A stretch of 63,201 nucleotides of DNA from Zopfochytrium polystomum (GCA_025765615.1 JAIVFJ010000334.1:1-63201); one strand, 5' to 3'. Shown: positions 30,504 to 43,069, counted from the stretch's first letter. The notes: generated by a model not told the origin, from the sequence alone. Made by a program: numbers and translations.

Positions 30504-33500
30504 TCACGCCACACCGTCCCACGCGATCAGCCCCTCCACCCCCAGCCCCTCGACGCCCGCGCCGGCCTCGTCGCCTTGCCCCGCCGCCGCAGCCGCCCCG
30601 CTCGCGTCGTCGGTCGCGACGCCGCCGGGGCCGACGGGCACTCCGAGCAAGCGGTGAATCATTTCAAATATCCGGCCCTTGTCCTCCGGGTTGCGCAGCG
30701 TGCGCTTCTGCGTCAGCAGGTACTCTTGCAGCAGCGACTCCATCACCTCTTGCGACGGCACGCCCGTCGTCGTCACCCGCTTCCTGTTGTGGTTGTTGCG
30801 GTTGCTGCTGTTGCCGCGACGACGGCTGGCCGAGGGAACCCGCAAAAGGTCCGCTCGTCGCGTCAAGCCCCGTGACACCCGACAGCTGCGTTTGCTGCTG
30901 CTGCTTCTGCTGCTGCTGTTGTTGGTGGTGCTGATGATGCGACGACGGCGTGGCGGGGTCTAGCGGCGGCGAGAACGGTGACGAGTCCATCGTGCTGGGT
31001 GGTGGCGTGCCCGCGAGGCTGGTGAGGAACGGTGTGGTGCCGGCCGACGACGGGCGCGAAAAGGCCTGCTGCTGCTGCTGCATGTGCTGCATCTGCAACT
31101 GCATTTGCATTTGCTGCTCCTGCTGCTGCTGCTGTTGGTTGTGAAGAAGCTGCTGCCGCAACGGCCACTGCTGCGCCAACGAGCTTTGCTGGGTAAACTG
31201 TGACTGCTGTTGCTGCTGCTGCAAGTAGCCAAGCCCCGAGCTTGGGGTGGACGACAGTGAAGGCCCTGAAATGGCCCCTCCGCTCTGCAGCTGCTGATGG
31301 CTCTGTCTCAGGTTGGACATCGACGCAGAAGACTTCAGGCTGGCGGACGTCGGGTGCGAGGATGCTGACGAGGTCGAGGAGGCGCGGTTCGGCGGCATGG
31401 GAATCATCACTGGAGCCGACGAGTACGACGACGGAAGCGACGGAGAGGGGGAAGCGAAACCACCAAATGTGTGCTGCTGTTGCTGCTGCAGCTGGTGTTG
31501 GTGCTGGTGATGGAAGCGCTGGCCGAAATCGATGGGTCCATCCTCTTCGTTGGAATCCCGTCGGGCGCGTTTGTAGGATTTGACCGAAGAAGAGAGTTGC
31601 GGTCCGCCCGTTGTCCCCGACGACGCCGCGGATGGCAGCACATCAAAGCTCTGGGATCTTGGGATTGGCACGGACCCCGAAACTCCTGAAAAGTGCGGTT
31701 GCTGCGGCTGGAACGCATCGCTGGGTGCGAAAAACTGCGGGCCGTTCGTTGGGGGTGGACGATAGGCTGCTCGGGTTGCTGTGAAACACTCCGGGGGCGG
31801 CGGATGCGTTAAAGCCACCAGGAGAATATCCGCCGCCGGGACTGTTGATGCTGAGCTCGTGAAAGTGGCGGTTCAGCAGTGGGAAAGAAGCGGTGCGAGG
31901 AATCTCGACGGGACGCGCAGAGGACGATGGAGAACCGGACAGGGGAGTCGAGTTGTTGTGGGAGTTTGAATGAATCGATGACGGCTGACCCATGGGCACA
32001 GGTACCGGCGGAAGCGCAGGATTAAAGCCCACTTGAATGGCCGGGGGACGCTGGTTGGGACCAACGTTCAGTGAGGACGCTCGCTCGCGACCCAAATTGG
32101 ATCGAGAGGGCATCGAGGCGGAGGCAACCGCCATCTGTTGTGCGCCAAGGGACTGCGGGTGGAAGATCCCCTGCTCTACGGTTGCTGTTGAAAACGACTG
32201 AGGCAGCTGCTGTTGTTGCTGTTGCTGCAATTGCTGCTGCTGCTGGTAAAGGTTCGAAGATTGGCCGAACTGCTGCTGCTGTCGCGCAAAAGCCATGACA
32301 GAGTCGTTCGTGTAGCTCGCGTGCTGCTGGTCGAACGCTTGGTCCACTTGTTGTCCGTTCGAAAAGCCAGATGACTCTGGTGTGCCGGCAGCAGCAGCAA
32401 GCTGAGTATGCCGGACACTTGATTCGGTAGCGCCGTTGGCCTGGGGGGTTGCGGAGGCATGCGCCGATGGTGTTCTCCCGAGCTTTGCTGAGAGCAAGCC
32501 AGACGAAGGTGGCGGGGCTGGCTTCAGGGGAACTTTGGCACCAATAATCACGGGTCCGGGATTGGCGCCCGTGGGAGGTTGCGGATTGGGTTGCAGCGGT
32601 TTCATGACTATGGGTGCGGGAGTGCTTCTGGCGGACAGAGTTGGCGGCGCGGGGGACGATGACTGCACAGATTGGTTCACAGGGACTGACGAGGCACCTG
32701 CTGATCCAGGAGCCGCGTTTCCGTCCTTTTTGGACGCTCGGTTTCTTTTCCGTATAACGTCCGACTTCATGCTGATGGGTCGAACGACGCCGTGGAGCTT
32801 GAAAAACAAACCGCACGCGTTGCACAGCGGCTCACCTTTTGCATTTCGCCGCCATAAGGGGGTGTTTGTTGTCGCACAGTTGACACAGGTCATGGGGGCG
32901 TTGTTGGATCCTTGAGTGGCATTCGTTGGCTGCGCGGGCACAGGATGATTGGGAGCAGGTGCAATAGTATGGCTGCTTTGCTGTTGCGGCTGCCTTTGCT
33001 GCGGCAGGGGCTGGATGTTGGGAAGGGGTATATTGGGCTGGTGGGTGTAGTGTGGTGGTGTTGGTGGTGCAGCCGCCCGGATGGGAACAACGGGGGCTGG
33101 GGGTTTCGGTTCTAACGGTCGCAGGTTGGGCTTCGTTATCGGCGCTGCCGTTGATAGACGGGAGCTGACGGCGCCTTGAGCGGTCGCCTCGGGTGGCGGT
33201 TTTAGGGAGGTGGCTGTTGGAGTGGTCGGCGTTTGCGGAGGGTGAGGGGGGAGGCGGAGGCGACGGCCGAGAAAGCGTTGACGGGTCCACAAGGAGCGAA
33301 GCTGGTGTAGACATCAAGTCCACGGAAAGCGAGTCCATGGAGGTGAAGTCAAAGTCTGCCGCATCCCAGCTCATAAAGTCAAGGTTGGTGGTGGATGACG
33401 TATCGTGAATCGCTGTAGTTGCCACTGCTGCGGCGCCGGAGTGGTCCGCGGCGGCCGGAGAGAGCGCAAAGGAAGACGTCACTTCATTGATCCAAGAGTC

Positions 33501-34742
33501 GGACATGTCAATGTCTGAGAATCCCAAATCGAGACCCGTGGAGGAGCCGCCCAACGCGGTGGAAACGGAAGATGCGGCCTGAAAGGTTGAACGTTGGGAA
33601 TTAGAGAGAGGGGGAGAGACAGCGGGAGTGGAGGATCAAGAGGGGGGCGAAGCGGGTGAAATGCACAGAATCAACTGCTGCTACGGCGAAGGGAGGGGAG
33701 GGGAGGGGGAGGGGAGGGGAGGGGATGAGACTCACCGAATCAAAGTCCAGCGCCGAGGGATCGAGGATGTCTGCGATCGACAAGCCCCCCTCCTGGTCGA
33801 GAGAATTAGGGCCCATCATTGGGTGTCTGTCGGCCGCTGGTGGTGCTTGGCTCCCCCCACCATGAAGCTTCACGTGCGTTCCCACGGGGTGCTCCCGCTG
33901 CTGCTCCTCCCTCTCCTCCTTGACGACGACCGCCTCCGCCTCCTTCAGCCCACGAGGACTCCCTCGTTCACAACACCGTCCATCGCCGCCGAGTCGCCCC
34001 CGAAGTTCACGAGCGTTACAGCGGATGACTTTGAAGTGAGCGGGGTCGGTTTGGACGATGAGGACGAGGCCGACGAGGACGCCGATGGAGGGGAGACGGA
34101 AGAAGCCGCCGAGGCCGCGGCCGCCCTCCTCTCCTTGCTGAGCTTCATCTGCAGGAACCGCCACGACAGGTTCTCCAGGCGGGCGCCGTTCGGAATGGCG
34201 TCCTTTGCCTTTGTGCATAGCCTCCAAATGTCCTGGGAGTCGGCTGCGGACCGGGCAGAGTTCAGGAGGGAGGGGAGGAGGTCTGCGATGGTCGAGTCTG
34301 TCTGAACGGCGGCGGCTGACGACGACGGCACGGCGGTGGAGGAGGCGGGCGAGGCGACCGGTGACAGGGAGTAGGGAGAGTCCGGGCCGCCGCCGGAGAT
34401 GGAGTTGATGGGGCTGCTGTAGGTGACGGGATCGACGGACGGGGCCAGAGGTGGAAAGGCCGACGCGGCGGCCACGAGAACGTTGTTTGCGAGCGAGGGA
34501 TCGAAGATGCGCTTGACAAAGTCGTTCCTCTGGTCGATCTGCAGCTGCTGGTGCTGATATTGCTGCTGCTGCTGCTGCTGCTGCAGTTGTTGTAGTTGTT
34601 GGTGCATCTGGATACTGGCGGCGAAGGGATGGTTGTGGTTGCTGTGCGGGTGGGTGAGGGCGTCCGCGGATCCAGCGACGCCGTTGAGGGAGGCAGCGGC
34701 GGCGGCGGTAAGGCTGCTGGTGCTGCGGGCTTCGGCTGACAT
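30504..34742 (-). CDS. AreA/Gaf1-type GATA transcription factor
   Basis: Likely global nitrogen-metabolism regulator. Starts at the ATG at 34742. The N-terminal part has a poly-Gln region and the DUF1752 motif [20 protein letters not shown] (34142-34235) found in AreA/Nit2/Gaf1. A 157-nt intron (33579-33735, GTGAGT..CAG) joins ALDFDS to AASSVS. The single GATA finger ([26 protein letters not shown], then [16 protein letters not shown]) is the standard 17-residue-loop fungal type. Long Gln/Ser/Pro-rich regions follow. The C-terminus is [20 protein letters not shown] and [11 protein letters not shown], ending at 30504. At least four frame changes are needed (near 33960, 33250, 31740 and 30800), all in repeats or short homopolymers. 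Total about 1,350 residues. Confidence 0.85.
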
Positions 34743-35307
34743 GGGCGCTCTCTCTGTCTGTCTGTCTGTGCACCAGACGACCAGGTTTTTTTTTTTCCTT
34801 CTGTCCCACCCACACCCACCCACACACACACTCTCTCCCGCTCTCACTGTCTGTCTACGACTCTCAATTGGGCTCGTTCCTCCCTTTCGGCGGCGGATTC
34901 ACCATCCAATAACGCTTGTTTCCCGTTTGTCTTTGTTTGCCGTTTTTCTTTTTTTTGTTCTTGTGTTCAACTCGAGGAAAAATCGGTTTGGGGGTTCACC
35001 AGCTAGCTCAAAGAGATTTTGAATCAATTACACATTAAAAATCGATCAACCAACCAATCAATCGGAGAGGCGATCGGGAATTTCAGGAAACCGTGAATTG
35101 TGCCGATTCTCTCTTTTTTTTTTTTTGTGCTGATTTTGCTGTATTTCCAGGCTTCTGCAGACCAACATTTTTCATTTTGCCTTTGTTTGTTGTGCCAAGA
35201 AGTGTGACGTATCATTGGAGAATGAATTTTTTTGTGCTCTCCGAGCGGTCCACTGGGGTCGGAAACGGCCGGATTTAGAGGAGAGAGAGACAGCAGAGAG
35301 AGAGAGA

Positions 35308-35389
<82 letters not shown>

Positions 35390-35545
35390 GTAACAACAAG
35401 AATGACAGCAACAGCCAGCAGTCGATCCCCTCCTCCTCATGCGTACATGCGCATGCAAATGCAGAAAACAAGCCTTGTAAGGGACGCTTTTTCTTTTCTT
35501 TGCCCCTGTCTGTCTGTCTCTCCGCCTTTCTCTCTCTCTTTCTCT

Positions 35546-35585
<40 letters not shown>

Positions 35586-36193
35586 CCCTCTCCTTCTCTC
35601 TCCATCTTCGGATCACACATTGACATATCTTCCAAACGCACGCACCAGTTACACAACAAGCCAGGCGCCGATCGATCCTGCACACCAAAGGACGCAGGAC
35701 TGCGCGCCGCTCACTCCTCGAAAGCCCTGACCGATTGGGAATCACGTGGGAAACAATCCAGAAAAGGGAGGTCTCGAACGCAGACGCACGATGCACGCAT
35801 CCCTGCATGATAAAATAGTTGTTGGGCTGTCTTCACGCTGCACGCGGAGCTGTTTTCTCGCAGGCGCTGGCTTGCCACCGACGTGCTGCACAATCTGCCG
35901 AGAGCGTGCGAGGCGGCGGCGGCAATACCCCTGTTATGGAGACGGAGAGCGAGCGCGCTACCACGGATATAACAGCTGCCTCCGCCCGTGCACCTCAACT
36001 AACATATGTAGGTTGGGTGGGGTGGGGCGGGTGAGGAGAGGGGAGTTTGGGAGCTGCGGCGGCTTGTCAGTCATTCTGCGTGAAGACGGAGTCGCTGGTT
36101 CAAAGGCCGAACTCGCGAAGGAGGCAAGTCACGTGTTTTGATTATTTCACACTGCCTTGTCACTTCACTCACTCGTTCCATCCACACGTCCAC
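34743..36193. other. Divergent intergenic region with long GA and CT microsatellites
   Basis: CAGA/CTGT repeats lie at about 34752-34770 next to the GATA start codon. A GA repeat of about 100 bp runs from 35281 to 35386, and a CT-rich repeat from about 35515 to 35605. No gene is supported. The region separates two divergently transcribed genes. Confidence 0.5.
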
Positions 36194-37249
36194 ATGCGCT
36201 TCCTTCCTGCCGCCGCGAAGGCGGCATCGACCGCGGCGTTACACCGCCCAACATGCGTCCCGCTACCCGCCTTCGTCGCCGTCGTCCTGGCCATCCCCCT
36301 CCGCTCGACTGACGGTCCCCTGAATGCGCCCGCCGCCCGGCTCTCGTCAACGTCTTCGCCGCTGCCATCACCACCACCCCAATCGCCACCACCAACACCG
36401 CCATCGGACGCCCGCCACCCCACCACCACCACCACCACCCTCTCCTCGCCCTTCGCCCTACCCCCCTCGTTCTTCTCCTCCGCCACCGCCCCGCTCCTTC
36501 CGCACCTCCTCACCCACCCCTGGCGCCCCTCCACCTCCCCGCCCCGCGCCGCGCGCTCCACAACCGGCACCGGCACCCTCTCCGCCGCAGCCGCTCGCCG
36601 CGCCGCCCGCCACATCCCGGGCTTCCCGTCACCCGCGCTCGCCGCGCACGTCCGCGACTCGCTCCTCCCGCGCCTCCTCGCCGCTCTTACCGCCGCCGGC
36701 GCCGATGACGCGACTACCTCTTTGCCCCCCGATGCCGATCTGTCCCTCCTCGCGACCCCGGCGCTCGCCGCGCGGCTGCGGGCCGCTACCGCCGGCAGGG
36801 CGTCCGCCCCGCGCGTGGTCCTCTCCGCCGCCTCCGCCGCCTCCGCAGCCCCGCAGCTCTCCCACGTTCTCGTAACCTACGGCCCGACCCCGCTCGACCC
36901 GTCGACGCACGCCGCGCAGCCGTGGGGCGGCGGTGTGATCGTGCACGCGCCGCTCTCCGGCGCAGTCTTCGAGTCCGTCGAGCAGCAATCGCGCGTCCTC
37001 GCCGACGCGGTTTCCGCCGGGTGCGTGGTGCGCGCCGGGTTCGTTGTCGAGGACGTCGAGGTCGCGTGCGAGGTGGTCGAAGCGGGGACGGGCAGGGTTG
37101 TCGGGCGCGACCGGCGGAGGGGCGTGGCGATCGAGGTGGAGAGCCCCGTGATTCGCGCGCGAGGCGACGGGGGGGACGGCTTTCCGACGTGGACGGAGGA
37201 GGTGGGGATGTGGAGGGTGTCGGATTTCGATGGGTGCATGGGAAGATAA
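36194..37249 (+). CDS. Unrecognised protein with mitochondrial-presequence-like N-terminus
   Basis: An uninterrupted frame of about 351 codons from the ATG at 36194. The first 20 residues (MRFLPAAAKAASTAALHRP) are basic, Ala-rich and without acids, as in mitochondrial targeting peptides. A Pro/Ser/Thr-rich stretch follows, then an Ala-rich helical region. The C-terminal alpha/beta segment contains FVVEDVEVACEVVEAGTG and EEVGMWRVSDFDG. The end, with a strand and Trp-x-Val-x-Asp, recalls the NTF2-like fold of Tim44/MRPL45 proteins, but the resemblance is weak and I do not name it on that basis. Confidence 0.6.
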   Translation: MRFLPAAAKAASTAALHRPTCVPLPAFVAVVLAIPLRSTDGPLNAPAARLSSTSSPLPSPPPQSPPPTPPSDARHPTTTTTTLSSPFALPPSFFSSATAPLLPHLLTHPWRPSTSPPRAARSTTGTGTLSAAAARRAARHIPGFPSPALAAHVRDSLLPRLLAALTAAGADDATTSLPPDADLSLLATPALAARLRAATAGRASAPRVVLSAASAASAAPQLSHVLVTYGPTPLDPSTHAAQPWGGGVIVHAPLSGAVFESVEQQSRVLADAVSAGCVVRAGFVVEDVEVACEVVEAGTGRVVGRDRRRGVAIEVESPVIRARGDGGDGFPTWTEEVGMWRVSDFDGCMGR

Positions 37250-37484
37250 AGTGGGGGAGGATGAGGAGGAGTTGAGTTTGAAATACACAATACGCGCGTA
37301 TATGGTCCCGTCCTGTCCCCGTTTTCTGACTGCTGCTCCATCTGTTTGTATGTGTATATTGTACAAACCCCCCCCCCCCGCTCTTTCTGGGGCGAACTCG
37401 TTCCCACACCCAATCCCCACACAACCCTCGATCGGGGTACCCCCTCACGCCATTACGGTGTGCCGCGGTAGCGTTCCCCCAGAC

Positions 37485-40063
37485 TCAAAAGTCCTTGAAC
37501 AACTCGTCAAACCTCCCGTCCGTCTCGTTGGGCTTCGCCGTCCCCGCCTGCAGGTCGCACACGGAGCTGTCGTCGGCGTACACGTCAAAGTACGCGACGT
37601 CGTCCTCCCCCTGCAGGTCCGGGATGTACGGCGGCAGCACCGTGCCGGCCTCGATGTCGGCCCACCCTACGTCCGCGAACCACCGGTGCGCCTTGACGCG
37701 CGCCGCGCCCGCGGCCTTGTTGTCGTCGCCGTCGTCGTCGCGAGTCGCGCCGAGCCGCCGCACCGGGTCGCGCGTGAGCAGGTCGGCGACGAAGCGGCGG
37801 GCGTCGCCGCGGATCTGCGAGCTCCAGTGCATGGTTGCGGTAGCCTGCTGGCGCCCGCCACCGCCGTCGCCGTCGGCCCCGGCCACCGCGTCCCCGCCGC
37901 CGCCGCCGCCGCCTCCGCCGCAGTTCCCGATGGTCTCATCAATCACGCGTTCGTAAATCTTGAGCGGCGAGTCGGCGTAGAACGGCGTGTAGCCGGCGAG
38001 GAGCTCGTAGACGAGGACGCCGACGGCCCACCAGTCGACGGCGGCGGTGTAGGGCTGGCGGAGGATGATTTCGGGGGCCATGTAGGCGGGCGTGCCGCAA
38101 AAGGTCGCGGAGGGCGTCGACAGCGTGGGGAGCGGTTTCGCGAAGCCAAAGTCGGTGATTTTGAGGTGGCCGCTGGCGGTGACCAGGACGTTCTTTGAAA
38201 ATTGTTTTTTCGTTGTTGCGGGGTTAGGGGGGCTTTTGCAACACAACACAACACCCGGCGGGCCAAACGCGCCTGGGACCTCACCTCGGGCTTCAGGTCG
38301 CGGAAGATGACGCCGTGCGAGTGGATAAACGCGATGCCCATGACGATCTCGGCGGCGTAGAACTTTGCCTCGTCCTCGAGGAACCGTCCGTACCTGCGGA
38401 TGTGGCTCCAGAGGTCGCCGCCGGCGACAAACTCCAGGACCATGTACAGGTGGCGCGGGTCCTGGAACGTGGCGACGAGGTTGACCACAAACTGGCTCCC
38501 CGGGTTGCCGCCCCCATCGCCCAGCGCCGTCTCTCCGCTCCCACCGTCGCCGCAACCGGGGCGGGCACCCCCACGGAGCATCCGCAGCAGCGACTTTTCG
38601 TGCATGACGTGCCGGACCTGTTTCGTGGCGACGACCTGCTGCTTGCGGAGGGACTTTACGGCGAACGTGGTCGACGGGGTGTGGTGGGTGGACGGGCTGC
38701 GCGCGCGGGGTGGCGGCCGCGGCGGCTTCGGTGGTCAGCGAGGGGCTGCGGGAGGGCGGGAGCCGCGCGCGGTCGCGGATGCGCACAACGTGCACCGTCG
38801 CGAAGGCGCCCTTGCCGATCAGCGGGCCGAGGTCAAAGTCTTGGAGCGTCAGCTTGGGTAAGGGCGGTGGCGGCGGTGGTGGTGCGGCGGTCGCGGACGG
38901 GCGGGGGAGTTGCGACCGCGTCAGTTGGGTTGTGTGCCGTCGCTGGCGGGGGGCGACGGGGTCTGCTGAGGGTGAAAGGGTTGTTGCAAGCCCCGTTCGA
39001 ATGAGCGTTTTTCCAACTACTTTGTTTTCGGGGGGGGAGGGCAAGCTTACCGTCATAATCGTCCTGCGCAACACCTTTCAGCAGCGGCTTGAAATCCTTC
39101 TTAGGCGGCACCGCGGCGGTGATCGGTTTCGACGAGACCAACAGCCCGCCGCGCTCGGCCATGGACGCGACCATGGCCAGCCGGCCGGCGGCGCCGACGC
39201 CCATGGACGATCTGCGCGACACCGGGTTCGACGGCGACGGCGACGACGCCTCCGCGTCGTCTGAGTCGAACCCACCGTCTGCAGAGCCGGCGCGGCGCCT
39301 ACCACCGTTGCCGCTCGCCCTCGCGGCCCGCCGCCGCAGACCGGCGGTCGAGCGGGGCCAGCCGCACGCCGCTGTGCTTGCGCAGCGACGACGCGCTGCG
39401 GGTGCTCCCCGAATCGTCCTCTGTCGAGTCCGCGGAGCGCGACGACGTCGCGACCGTGGCGGCGGTGTCGCCGCTGCCCGACGTGCCCCACTGTGCGCTG
39501 CCGCTGTCCGCATCTTCGTCGTCGTCGTCGTCGTCGTCGTCGTGGCGGGCACGCCCGCCGTCGAGCCTCCGTGCCGCGGGTTTCCTAGTTCGCCGGCGCT
39601 GCCCAGCGCCGCCGCCGCGGTCGGACAGGGCGATGCTGTGCGCGGACGAGTCCGGGCTGTTTGCGGCGCTGCTCGTCGCGGTGGAGGACGGGGAGAGCGG
39701 CGGGAGGAGCGGCTGGAGGGTTTTATGGACGCGGCGGTGGGCCGGGGCGGCGGCGGCCGTTGGTTTTGGGGCGAGGCGGGCGGGCAGGCTGGACCGGCGC
39801 GGGCGGCGCGAGGGCAGGTCCGGAGTGGACGGGTTGCTGGTGTCGGCGTCGGCGGCCGCGGCGTCGTAGGCCCTGCTGCGGTCGTCGTCGTCGCTGTCGT
39901 TGTCGTCGTGGTGGTGGTGGTGGTCGCCGGCGGCGACGGCGGCGTTGGTGCTGCGGAACGGCTTGTGTCCTTTGACGCCAGTGGTGGATGGAGGGTGCGG
40001 GTGTTGGAGTGGCGGGATTGGGGTGCGGGCGTGGAACGTGGGCGGCGGCGGTGCGAGCGGCAT
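37485..40063 (-). CDS. AGC-family protein kinase, PKA catalytic-subunit-like, with long N-terminal extension
   Basis: Exons: 40063-39051, 38965-38285 and 38192-37485; introns of 85 nt (GTAAGC..CAG) and 92 nt (GTGAGG..AAG) join in frame. The first exon encodes about 340 residues of Ser/Pro/Asp-rich disorder with a poly-Asp run and a RRSSMG site, a PKA-type consensus. Kinase motifs: DFDLGPLIGKGAFATVHVV, TTFAVKSLRK (lysine), MVLEFVAGGDLW, VIFRDLKPEN, TDFGFAK, FCGTPAYMAPEI (activation-loop Thr) and DWWAVGVLVYELLAGYTPF. The AGC tail PPYIPDLQGEDDVAYFD ends at the very C-terminus in FDELFKDF, the hydrophobic motif seen in PKA. Frame changes are needed within exon 1 (about 39300) and exon 2 (about 38690). 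Acts in cAMP signalling if truly PKA. Confidence 0.82.
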
Positions 40064-40475
40064 TGTGGTGAAGGGATCGCCCTTTGATGGGCAGCTGGCG
40101 GCAGTATTACGAGGAAAGAGCGGCGTTGCGCACTGGTAGTTAGCCTCTCTCTTCCACTTCACGCGACCAAACTGGTAGTTTTTACCGAGGGCAGTCTATT
40201 TTTGGGAGTCGGCCAAACAGACGGGTCTATAATAAGAAAATAAATCCGGTTTTGGGAATCCTGGGTCGAAGACGATCAACCCCTGTTGCAGGTGGATGTG
40301 GTGTCTCTGGGAAGATTCTTGGGCCGGAAGCGCGCTCAAGTTATACCCGACGAAAAAATGACGCTAAAATACTCTATGTATTGTTGTATTGTTGCTCATT
40401 GTTCCTGGAGTAAAAAGCGGACTTTGACACCAATTTATCTTTCGGAGGAACAGGTATTATAACGCTAATATTTAA
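40064..40475. other. Intergenic region, AT-rich
   Basis: Leader of the kinase gene followed by AT-rich, CpG-poor sequence that continues into the transposase relic. Nothing else seen. Confidence 0.4.
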
Positions 40476-40835
40476 ATGCTCATTCAGTATTGTATTACAT
40501 ATCAGTCTATGGAGGTACCACTCCAACGACTCCGTCCTGCACCAACTTCAATAGGCAAGAAGCCTTTTTCATCGATCCAGGCATCTGGCTATTACAACTC
40601 ATTTGAACTGGATCCAAACACAAAGCGAGTTAAACACCTTTTCTTCGCAGCCACCTGCTCTATTGAAAACTTTTGCGCTCGACCCTCAGCTCTTTTGATG
40701 GAATTTACTTTCAAAGCCAACAAGTTTCAGCCCTGCTAAATATTGTCACTGTTTCGGAAAACAGCTCAACCATCAACGTCTCGTTTGTCAAAGCGTACGA
40801 AGACGTAGAACTCCAACATCTTCTCATAATAGCAC
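40476..40835 (+). pseudogene. Relic of a Mutator-like (MULE) transposase
   Basis: The plus strand reads KRVKHLFFAATCSIENF, then ALLMEFTFKANKFQ. After a frame change, ALLNIVTVSENSSTINVSF. This is the order of the MULE transposase core: a hydrophobic LFFA segment, the D-x-TYKTNK strand (Asp here replaced by Glu) and PLLxIVGV followed by NxTFxVAF. The catalytic aspartate is changed, the frame is broken, and only about 110 codons remain. It sits in CpG-poor DNA just downstream of the HET-like gene on the opposite strand. Confidence 0.65.
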
Positions 40836-41023
40836 GAACCGTGGCACGGCAGTTTTGCGGAACTTCACTCAAATCTGTCTCTAATGTCTCAGATTGCCAC
40901 TACGCTAAAGCAAACGACAATTTTAGCACGATCTTCTAATTCCTAATCGCTAATGAAATCCAACTCCCATTTCCAGCCAGCGCATCGAGTCTATAACGGC
41001 CACAAAATATCAGCCACCGAAAT

Positions 41024-42954
41024 CTAACCAACGTGCAAGCGTTCCACCGACTCAAACACATTTGCGCTCGTCAGAACCGCCCCGAGACCAAGGCACCGCC
41101 AGTACGACCCGTCAACCGTTGAAGTTTCCTCCAACACCGCCACCATGTCGACGCCCAGCGGCTTCTTTTTCTCACCCAGCTCCTGCGGACCCCACGGCTC
41201 GCAAACCCGCAGCATCTTGACTTTGCGTCCCGAGCATTCTGTCCCATAGTACACTCCGAGCACATCATCCCCCTCCGCTGACCGCCGCCTGCCGCATGGC
41301 GTACCGTCGGAGTCCGTCGACCGTCGGCGCCTCGCCACCCTCTTGCGGCCGCCCGATAACGAAGATGTGCACGGCCTCGAGTACGACCGGGTTCACCTGC
41401 TCCACGGCTGCCTGCACGGATGGAGAGAAGGCATCCATGTGGAGCGACAGCACGCGCGTCGTGCGCCCCTGTAGGTGCGGGATCGCAGCTGCGGGCTCTG
41501 AAAGGTATTTGACGCCTTTATAGCAGAGGTACGGGTCGTCGGTGTCAGCGTCCATGGGTGAGTACGGCGGGCGAGTGCAGAGAAGCCCTTGGCCGATGGG
41601 TCGCACAAACGGCATTGCAAGGTCGACGTGCTGTGGGGGGGGGCGAAGGGGGGTTGAGGTTGGTGGGGAGTAAAAGACATGAGACTAATGCCATTGAACT
41701 GACGCAAATCTGCAGGGCATCTCACCATGCGACAGATCTCGTGGCCGTGACCGTACAGCCGCATCCACTCCCAGTTGGGCCAAAGGTCCTTTGCGGAGTA
41801 GTCAATTTCCGGCACGTTTGCAGCGATGCTGACTAGTCCAGCGACCATGTAGTCGATCCCAAGGGACGTTTGCGCGCCCCTCATAGACTGGCTCGCCGAG
41901 AACCGCTGGCCCTGAAGCAGACGAATATCCGCGTAGCCGTCAAAATTGTTGAAGCGCTCGACCTGCTCGCGGACGCTGAGCGCCAGCGCGTCGGACAGGT
42001 ACCAGCACAGCGCGACGCAAAAGTCCAGCACCAGCGCGTCGTTGCACGCGATGCTGACGTTGCGGGCGTGGATCAGCTCCGCCCGCGGCCACGCGCGGTC
42101 CAGCAGGCCCTCGGCAAACACGGCCCTCACCGCCGCGCCGGGCGTATCGCTCGCCGCCTCGGCCACCACGCACACGTGCTGGCCCACGAACCGGTCCAGC
42201 GCCGTCCGCATTCCGCGTCCCTTGGCGGCATCAGATCCTTGGTCCACGTCGAACACGTCCATCCATACCAGCTGCCCCGGCAGCGCCGCCGCCGCCCGCG
42301 CCCGCTTCGCCGCAAACCTCGACGCAACACGCACCGCGGCCCCGGCGCGGTATGTGTGCGGCTCGCTCGCCTCGTCTCCGTCCACCAGCCGCCCGCCGTG
42401 GCCCCACACGTGGCACACGCTCACCCCGGCCCCGGGCCCCACCTGCGCGCCAGCCGCCACGCGCCGCGGAAGCAGCAGCACGTCCTGCCCCGCCGGCTGC
42501 AGCCGCAGCGCGCGCACCGCGGCCGGGTCCAGCACGCACCGCTGCGCGAACGCGAGCAGCCTCGCGGCCGTCTCGCCCTTGACGCGGTCGACGCCGTCAA
42601 ACGAGCGACCGGCCTCGAGGGCGCAGGCGTCAAAGTGCGCGCGCAGGTGCTGCTCGATACCAACCGGCGTCCGCGCCATCGCGAGCGAGGCCAGGGCAAT
42701 GTGCCGCGCCCGGAGAAGCACGCAGAGCCGCGCCAGCGTCGGCGGGTGCGTGATGCCGTTGCGCAGGAGGAGCGGGACGGTCTCCTGCTGCGCGGCCGCG
42801 AGGATGTAGTCGTGCAGTTGGGCTGCTGTTGCAGGGCCTCTGCCGCCGCCGCCGCCGCCGCCGCCGTCTATGTCGTCGTGTTTGCCGTCGTCTGGTTCTT
42901 GCGGGTGGGGGTCTTGCTGCTCTTGACGTTCTTGATCCTGCTGCCCCTGCTCAA

Positions 42955-42986
<32 letters not shown>

Positions 42987-43069
42987 GGTGACTGTGGCGA
43001 TCGAGGCACGCGGCGGGGCCGCTGCGGCGATTCTAACCCGGGTTGATGCTGGTCGTGCGCAATCGCCAT
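41024..43069 (-). CDS. HET-domain-like protein A
   Basis: Diverged paralogue of the gene at 43370-45627. The start ATG at 43069 is followed by a Gln-rich and then Asp/Gly-rich low-complexity region (residues 1-80) and an Ala/Leu-rich helical region. HET-like motifs follow: VCHVWGHGG (219-226), LVWMDVFDVDQ (268-277) and DRAWPRAE (324-331). These correspond to LSYxWG, WxDxxxInQ and RxWxxQE of HET domains; the Gln of the last motif is Ala here. A 95-nt intron (41631-41725, GTGAGA..CAG) joins GHEICRM to HVDLAMPF in frame. One frame change near 41275-41285 is needed to reach the conserved C-terminus (LGVYYGTECSG to RCLGLGAVLTSANVFE) with the stop at 41024. About 650 residues. Predicted role: non-self recognition or cell-death signalling, by family only. 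Confidence 0.7.

Noticed and set aside
35281..35386. Possible CRISPR-like or satellite array
   Set aside because: It is a plain GA dinucleotide microsatellite without spacers.
42228..42991. Long plus-strand Arg/Ala/Pro-rich frames over the HET A gene
   Set aside because: Shadows of the GC-rich minus-strand coding sequence.
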